This document shows positions 6,298 to 9,974 of a DNA stretch of 9,974 nucleotides, one piece after another. The translations under genes and the position numbers were made by a program. The notes under the pieces are model-generated. The model was not told the DNA's origin and made no database searches. It worked only from the letters and a program-made list of their open reading frames with translations. The stretch is from JBEIUO01 sp964549785 (GTDB taxonomy: Bacteria; Planctomycetota; Phycisphaerae; Phycisphaerales; UBA1924): positions 1 to 9,974 of the forward strand of contig CAZJXA010000120.1 in the NCBI GenBank assembly GCA_964549785.1. Direction: 5' to 3'. The first letter of the stretch is position 1; every line of letters begins with the position of its first letter.

Positions 6298-6717
6298 TGG
6301 GGGGCGACCCTTCAAGGACGAATCGCCCGGCCACCGATCTGCAAAGATCGCACGGCCGTCCCGGATAACGAACGATCGGGAGTGATGCACGGATGCGCGT
6401 CACCCCCGGTCACAATGCCCTCACTCTCTCCTTTCCTGCGAAGGGCGGAGTGGGATTGCCGGAGCGGGTAACCTCGGGACGGAAAGCCGGATGGATTCGG
6501 CTCTTCTTTCGCCGTTCGACGAATCATTTATCGGTCCCTCTACTTGCCGCAAGGATGCGGACGGGCAGCGGGGTCGATCGATTCGCACGGGCGTCGGGAG
6601 TTATCCGTCGCGGAATCACACCTTCTCGGCCCCCCGCGCTTCGTCCGAACACCACCGGCGAAGTGCTTTCCGCATGCCGCCCAGGCTTGGCCTGCCCTCA
6701 GGCTCAAGAGCCCCCGT
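6298..6717. other. Hairpin-rich gene-free region between mraZ and lysK
   Basis: I see no gene in these 420 bases; the rightward frame over it is low-complexity Arg/Pro/Ser. Several hairpins occur. CGATCT-GCAA-AGATCG (6335-6350) has a GNRA loop and is enclosed by CGGCC/GGCCG (6328-6332, 6354-6358). GTGATGC/GCGTCAC lies at 6382-6403. A two-tier stem at 6420-6454 pairs CTCACTC/GAGTGGG outside CCTTTC/GAAGGG. The first may end mraZ transcripts, although no T run follows. The whole could be a structured RNA. It does not resemble RNase P RNA, tmRNA or SRP RNA as I know them. Confidence 0.4.
6682..6712 (-). terminator. Tandem hairpins just after the lysK stop
   Basis: In the lysK direction, a palindrome GGCTCTTGAGCC (6712-6701) is followed by CAGGC-CAA-GCCTG (6694-6682), both within 36 bases of the stop codon. 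There is no T tract, so this is only a possible 3'-end or termination structure. Confidence 0.3.
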
Positions 6718-7824
6718 TCACATCCGGTCGACGATTATCCCCACGGCGCGGCCCAGCACGCCGATGGCGCGGTGGTAGTCGGTCATCGACACGTGCTCGT
6801 CGGGCGTGTGGTCGAGCGAACTGTCGCCCGGTCCGTAGGCCGCGATCGGGCAGTTCCACACCGGGGCCACCACGTTCAGGTCGGCCGTCCCGGTCTTCAC
6901 TTGGGTCCGTGGGACGCCCCCCATCGATCGAATCGCCGCCGTCAGCGCGCTCGCGACCGGGCTTGACCTCGGCTCCACATGCGCGACTTCGACCCCGGAA
7001 ACCCGGATGGACGCCGGGCCCGCGTGGCGCCGGCAGATTTCCTCAATCTGCGCTCCGGCCACGCCGGGCGGCAGCCGGAACCCCGCTGCCGCCTCAATCC
7101 GCTCGCGTAAGCCGTCGCCGTCCGTGTTGACATCCCGCAACCCCGCCTGAACTCGATGGAAGACACCATTATCATCAGGGCTCAGCGTCCGTACATCCCG
7201 GCAGACCTCGTGCCACCACCGCACGAAAGAATCCGCGGCGGATTCTTCCGGCCCCGCCGAATGGGAGCACCCGCGGTCCAACTCATACCGGACAATCGCG
7301 CGACCCTTGTACCCAAGCGTCACGCCATCCCAGCGGCTGGGCTCGCCGATGATGCACGCCGCGGGCCGCAGCGTCGCGGCGAGGTGTCGGGCCCCGCGCG
7401 ATGTGGCCGACTCCTCCTCCACGGCACCGGCGACCATCACCCGCACGCCGGGCGGGATTGACGGCGCGTTCGCGACCGCGACGACAAACGCCGCGAGCGG
7501 ACCCTTTGCGTCCACGCTGCCGCGGCCATACAGCAGGTCTCCCTCGCGCCGCACAGGCGGATTGCCGGGGAAGGTGTCGATGTGGCCGAGGAGGATCAGG
7601 TCGCGCCACGGGGCCCCACCAATCGCGTCGCCCGCACGCCAACCCACCGCGTTTCCGGCCTCGTCGATCGACGTTTCGAGACCAAACGACCGCATGGAGT
7701 CCACGAGGAACTCGACGGACCGTCGCTCGTCGCCGGAGGTGCTCTTGATCCGCACAAGTTCCTCAAGCAACGCTTCGGCCTGCGCTGCGGATAGGGCCAC
7801 CTGTTCTTTCACCGGCGTGCTCAC
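6718..7824 (-). CDS. lysK: LysK-type [LysW]-lysine/ornithine hydrolase (M20 family)
   Basis: LysK is a cytoplasmic zinc-dependent M20 peptidase-like hydrolase that releases lysine or ornithine from the carboxyl end of the carrier protein LysW, the last step of carrier-linked synthesis. The 368-residue protein is of normal length. Metal-site motifs are LGHIDTFPG (H81, D83), GRGSVDAKGPL (D105), AGAVEEES (catalytic Glu about 136-137), IIGEPS (E161) and a C-terminal LDHTPDEHV (H339). SHSAGPE (187-193) is the dimerisation-domain His region and YKGRA precedes it. The start is GTG at 7824, overlapping the stop of lysZ as GTGA, which implies translational coupling. Being next to lysZ makes the LysW reading much stronger than ArgE or DapE, its nearest relatives. 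Whether it serves arginine, lysine or both cannot be told from sequence. Confidence 0.88.
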   Translation of the reverse strand: MSTPVKEQVALSAAQAEALLEELVRIKSTSGDERRSVEFLVDSMRSFGLETSIDEAGNAVGWRAGDAIGGAPWRDLILLGHIDTFPGNPPVRREGDLLYGRGSVDAKGPLAAFVVAVANAPSIPPGVRVMVAGAVEEESATSRGARHLAATLRPAACIIGEPSRWDGVTLGYKGRAIVRYELDRGCSHSAGPEESAADSFVRWWHEVCRDVRTLSPDDNGVFHRVQAGLRDVNTDGDGLRERIEAAAGFRLPPGVAGAQIEEICRRHAGPASIRVSGVEVAHVEPRSSPVASALTAAIRSMGGVPRTQVKTGTADLNVVAPVWNCPIAAYGPGDSSLDHTPDEHVSMTDYHRAIGVLGRAVGIIVDRM

Positions 7825-8639
7825 GAGAACACCGTGCCCCGACCGCCCAGGCTCGCCGTGATGGGCCCCTCGCTTCGAGCGTCCCCGATCACGACCCGGA
7901 TGACGCCCGCAGCGCGGGCGTCGTTGGCGGCCAAGACCTTCTTCTTCATCCTCCCGGCCGCCACTTCACTCACCGCCTGGGCGTCAGCGGGCTTGACCTC
8001 GCGGATCAGCGACGCCTCGTCGGGAAACGCCCGCAACACGCCGGGCACGTTCGACAAAAGAACGAGCGTCTCTGCCCTAAGTGCGATCGCCGTGGCCGCC
8101 GCGGCCCGATCTGCATCAACGTTGATCGGACCTCCGCCGGTTGAAAGCGCGGGCGGCGAGATAACGGGGGTGAACCCGGCGGCGAGCAGGGTGGTGATCA
8201 GGCGGGTATCGACCGCCTCAACCGAGCCGGAAAAATCGTCGCGAATGAGCCGAATCCGCCCATCCTCGACACTCCGGATCGCGTCCTTTCGGGCACCGGT
8301 CCAGGTGCGACCGTCCAGCCCCGAGATGCCGACCGCGTTCACGCCTTCACGCAGCAGCCGCTCGACCAGCGCCTGGCTCATCACGCCGCGGCAGGCCATC
8401 TGGAAGATCTCCAGCGTCCGCCGATCCGTCCGGCGGCTGGTGTGCCCCGAGGGTGAGGTGATGGTCGTCGACGGGTGGCCCAACTGTCCGGACAGCACGT
8501 TGGTGGCGTGGGAACCTCCGTGGACAATGACCACTCGACGACCGGAGCGGATCACCGCTGCGGCGTCCCGCGCGAACGCATCCAGATCGACGCCCTCCGA
8601 CCCACCTAATTTCACCACGATCGGCAACGACTCGCTCAT
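7821..8639 (-). CDS. lysZ: LysZ-type [LysW]-aminoadipate/glutamate kinase
   Basis: This amino-acid kinase uses ATP to phosphorylate the side-chain carboxyl of aminoadipate or glutamate attached to LysW, step two of the carrier-linked lysine/arginine routes. The 272-residue product matches LysZ length. Motifs in order: VVKLGGSEG (8-16, with K10 near the phosphates), VHGGSHATN (39-47), SPSGHTSRRTDRRTLEIF (62-79), NAVGISGLDGR (101-111), TPVISPPAL (157-165), NVDADRAAAATA (173-184), LLSNVPGVLR (194-203) and GRMKKKV (229-235). The SG.TSR.TDR stretch sets LysZ apart from ordinary ArgB, which has a GLRVTD-type sequence there. The ATG at 8637-8639 has GAGG nine bases upstream; an in-frame ATG at 8663 is less well placed. 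It is the first gene of a two-gene unit with lysK. LysW and the ligase, reductase and aminotransferase must be encoded elsewhere. Confidence 0.92.
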   Translation of the reverse strand: MSESLPIVVKLGGSEGVDLDAFARDAAAVIRSGRRVVIVHGGSHATNVLSGQLGHPSTTITSPSGHTSRRTDRRTLEIFQMACRGVMSQALVERLLREGVNAVGISGLDGRTWTGARKDAIRSVEDGRIRLIRDDFSGSVEAVDTRLITTLLAAGFTPVISPPALSTGGGPINVDADRAAAATAIALRAETLVLLSNVPGVLRAFPDEASLIREVKPADAQAVSEVAAGRMKKKVLAANDARAAGVIRVVIGDARSEGPITASLGGRGTVFS

Positions 8640-8881
8640 CAACGCATCCCTCAAAGACGGCATCACGCCGATCGACGACGCGGCCAACGCGTTCGCCGCA
8701 GCGAAGGATATCGCACGCTCGCCCTCGAAACCGCTTTCGACACAGCATTGACGCACCCACCCACCGCTACGCTTGGGCCATCGGTGTTTGCCTCCTCCCG
8801 ATTTGATCGCCTGCCTCGATGCCTTTCGTTTCCGATTTTTTCCTGTCCCATTGCATGATACCGAGTGCCCAGTGCCTATCC
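8640..8881. promoter_or_regulatory. Divergent intergenic region, lysZ and DHH gene
   Basis: This 242-base gap should hold the lysZ promoter (leftward) and the phosphoesterase promoter (rightward). I find no convincing -35/-10 pair; leftward TATCAT is a good -10-like hexamer near 8859 without a clear -35. On the minus strand a strong GGAGGAGG is followed by a five-codon frame ATG GCC CAA GCG TAG (8781-8767). Confidence 0.3.
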
Positions 8882-9973
8882 ATGTACACCACCAACGCCA
8901 CGCTTGAAACAATCGCCCAGCGCCTCGGGAACTCCCGCTCCGTGCTGGTCCTCACCCACCTGAAGCCCGATGGTGACGCTTTGGGGTCTTCCATCGCGGT
9001 CGTACGTTCCCTGAACCTCACATCGCCGCAGGGGCTGCCGCCGCGAGCCCGCGCGTGGTACGCCGGTCCGTGCCCGGCGTGGCAGTCCGATATCGTCAAA
9101 TCGACGCCGCACATGGTGATCGATCCGGCTCGAGGACCCGATCGCAACGCCGACTTTGAAACCGTCCTCATCATCGACACCGGCTCGTGGACCCAACTCG
9201 AACCCTTCGCGGCATTTCTGAAGGGCCGGGCTCCCGAGAGCATCATCGTCGATCACCACCGCCAGGGCGACGCCGATATCGCCGATACCCGTTTCATCGA
9301 TGGCGGCGCGGCGGCCGTGTGCCAGCCCGCCGCCGAGATATGCCGCCACATCCTGGGCCTCGAGTCGATCACCAAGTTGCCGGTCGAAGTGGCGACGCCG
9401 CTCTACCTCGGCATCTGCACGGATACGGGGTGGTTCCGCCACAGCAACGTCTCCGGAGCCGTTCTTCATACCGCCGCCGACCTGCTTTCGGCGGGAGTCA
9501 ACCATTCCGCGCTCTACCAACTCATCGAGCAGCGTGACACCCTGGGCCGCCAGAAGCTGCTGGCCCGCGCCCTCGATTCTCTCTCCATCGAGGCCTCCGG
9601 ACGGCTGGGCGTCATGTCGCTCACCAAGTCCGATTTCGCGGCGGCCAAGGCCGACCCCGGCGAGTCGGGCGGCTTCGTCGACTACGCGACGTTCATTCCC
9701 GCCGTTCGGGTGTCGGTCGTGCTGACCGAAGCCAGCGATTGGCAGTCGCCGGCGGAAGGCGGCAGCCCCGCCGACGCCAAACGCAAGGCCGTCACCAAAG
9801 TCAGTTTTCGCAGCAAAGAAGGATTGAACGCGGTGGACGTCAACGCAGTCGCCAAAGAGTTTGGGGGCGGGGGCCACATCCGGGCCGCCGGTGCCAGGCT
9901 CGAGGCAACGATGGACGAGGCCCGCCGCCGCGTGGTCGAAGCCGTCACCCGCCATCTCAACGGTGACCGGTGA
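8882..9973 (+). CDS. DHH/DHHA1 phosphoesterase, NrnA type
   Basis: This is a cytoplasmic Mn-dependent DHH-subfamily phosphoesterase of the NrnA/Orn-replacement group. Characterised members degrade short oligoribonucleotides (nanoRNA), and many also act on 3'-phosphoadenosine 5'-phosphate or cyclic-dinucleotide products such as pApA. All catalytic motifs are present: THLKPDGDALGSS (25-37), LIIDTGS (96-102), VDHHRQGD (123-130), LGICTDTGWFRHSN (176-189), and the DHHA1 substrate motif GGGGHIRAAG (328-337). Its 363 residues are somewhat longer than the usual 310-340, with extra residues near 47-57 and a Ser/Pro/Gly-rich insert inside DHHA1 at about 295-312. I chose the ATG at 8882 because MYTTNATLETIAQRL fits the usual first helix; upstream ATGs at 8819 and 8855 add unlikely sequence. 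No clear Shine-Dalgarno sequence is visible. It is divergent from lysZ and ends at the last bases of the window, so it is complete. Confidence 0.92.
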   Translation: MYTTNATLETIAQRLGNSRSVLVLTHLKPDGDALGSSIAVVRSLNLTSPQGLPPRARAWYAGPCPAWQSDIVKSTPHMVIDPARGPDRNADFETVLIIDTGSWTQLEPFAAFLKGRAPESIIVDHHRQGDADIADTRFIDGGAAAVCQPAAEICRHILGLESITKLPVEVATPLYLGICTDTGWFRHSNVSGAVLHTAADLLSAGVNHSALYQLIEQRDTLGRQKLLARALDSLSIEASGRLGVMSLTKSDFAAAKADPGESGGFVDYATFIPAVRVSVVLTEASDWQSPAEGGSPADAKRKAVTKVSFRSKEGLNAVDVNAVAKEFGGGGHIRAAGARLEATMDEARRRVVEAVTRHLNGDR

Positions 9974-9974
9974 C

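Noticed and set aside
6393..7130. Rightward open frame of 245 codons after mraZ, considered as rsmH
   Set aside because: No methyltransferase motif is present, the composition is Arg/Pro/Ser-rich, and it overlaps the well-supported lysK gene.
8876..9955. Open frame of 359 codons opposite the DHH gene
   Set aside because: It is an antisense shadow of a gene with every catalytic motif intact.
1..9974. CRISPR arrays, insertion sequences, phage or defence genes
   Set aside because: I saw no regularly spaced direct repeats apart from the MraZ boxes and protein-coding HAF repeats, and no transposase, integrase, nuclease or toxin-antitoxin signatures.

Overview
The window is a GC-rich stretch of bacterial chromosome. 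It probably comes from a planctomycete, most likely of the Phycisphaerae. The inference rests on three things: a surface-protein remnant built from HAF-type repeats and ending in the duplicated EF-hand/dockerin-like tail common in that group, a LysW-type kinase/hydrolase pair, and an mraZ gene standing apart from a division cluster. No sequence search was possible, so the assignment is by recognition only.

Layout, left to right. hflX (about 39-1526, +) encodes the ribosome-associated GTPase; its start is uncertain and may lie before the window. A gene-free stretch with hairpins and a G9 tract follows. At 1808-2632 (-) is a decayed extracellular HAF-repeat gene, cut at its 5' end and interrupted by an in-frame TAA where a tryptophan is expected. 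Next are tRNA-Thr(CGU) at 2710-2781 (+) and a DUF6065-type gene at 2966-3703 (-). Across a 301-base divergent gap lies a secreted STN-like protein (4005-4913, +). A compact unit with its own promoter and terminator encodes a 45-residue entericidin-type lipoprotein (5090-5227, +). About 600 bases later comes mraZ (5830-6297, +), preceded by four 10-bp MraZ boxes. A 420-base region rich in hairpins separates it from the translationally coupled pair lysZ-lysK (8639 to 6718, -). A divergent DHH/DHHA1 phosphoesterase of the NrnA type (8882-9973, +) ends the window.

How the genes work together. lysZ and lysK form the one clear operon. They supply the kinase and final hydrolase of amino-acid synthesis on the LysW carrier protein (arginine and/or lysine); the carrier, ligase, reductase and aminotransferase are not in the window. 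mraZ appears autoregulated but is not followed by rsmH or other division genes. The others are single housekeeping or cell-surface genes.

I found no CRISPR array, intact mobile element, phage gene or defence system, and nothing I would call a clear new biological system. The most interesting points are the MraZ-box array on an isolated mraZ, the LysW-type pair, the decayed repeat gene beside a tRNA, and several unexplained structured intergenic segments.
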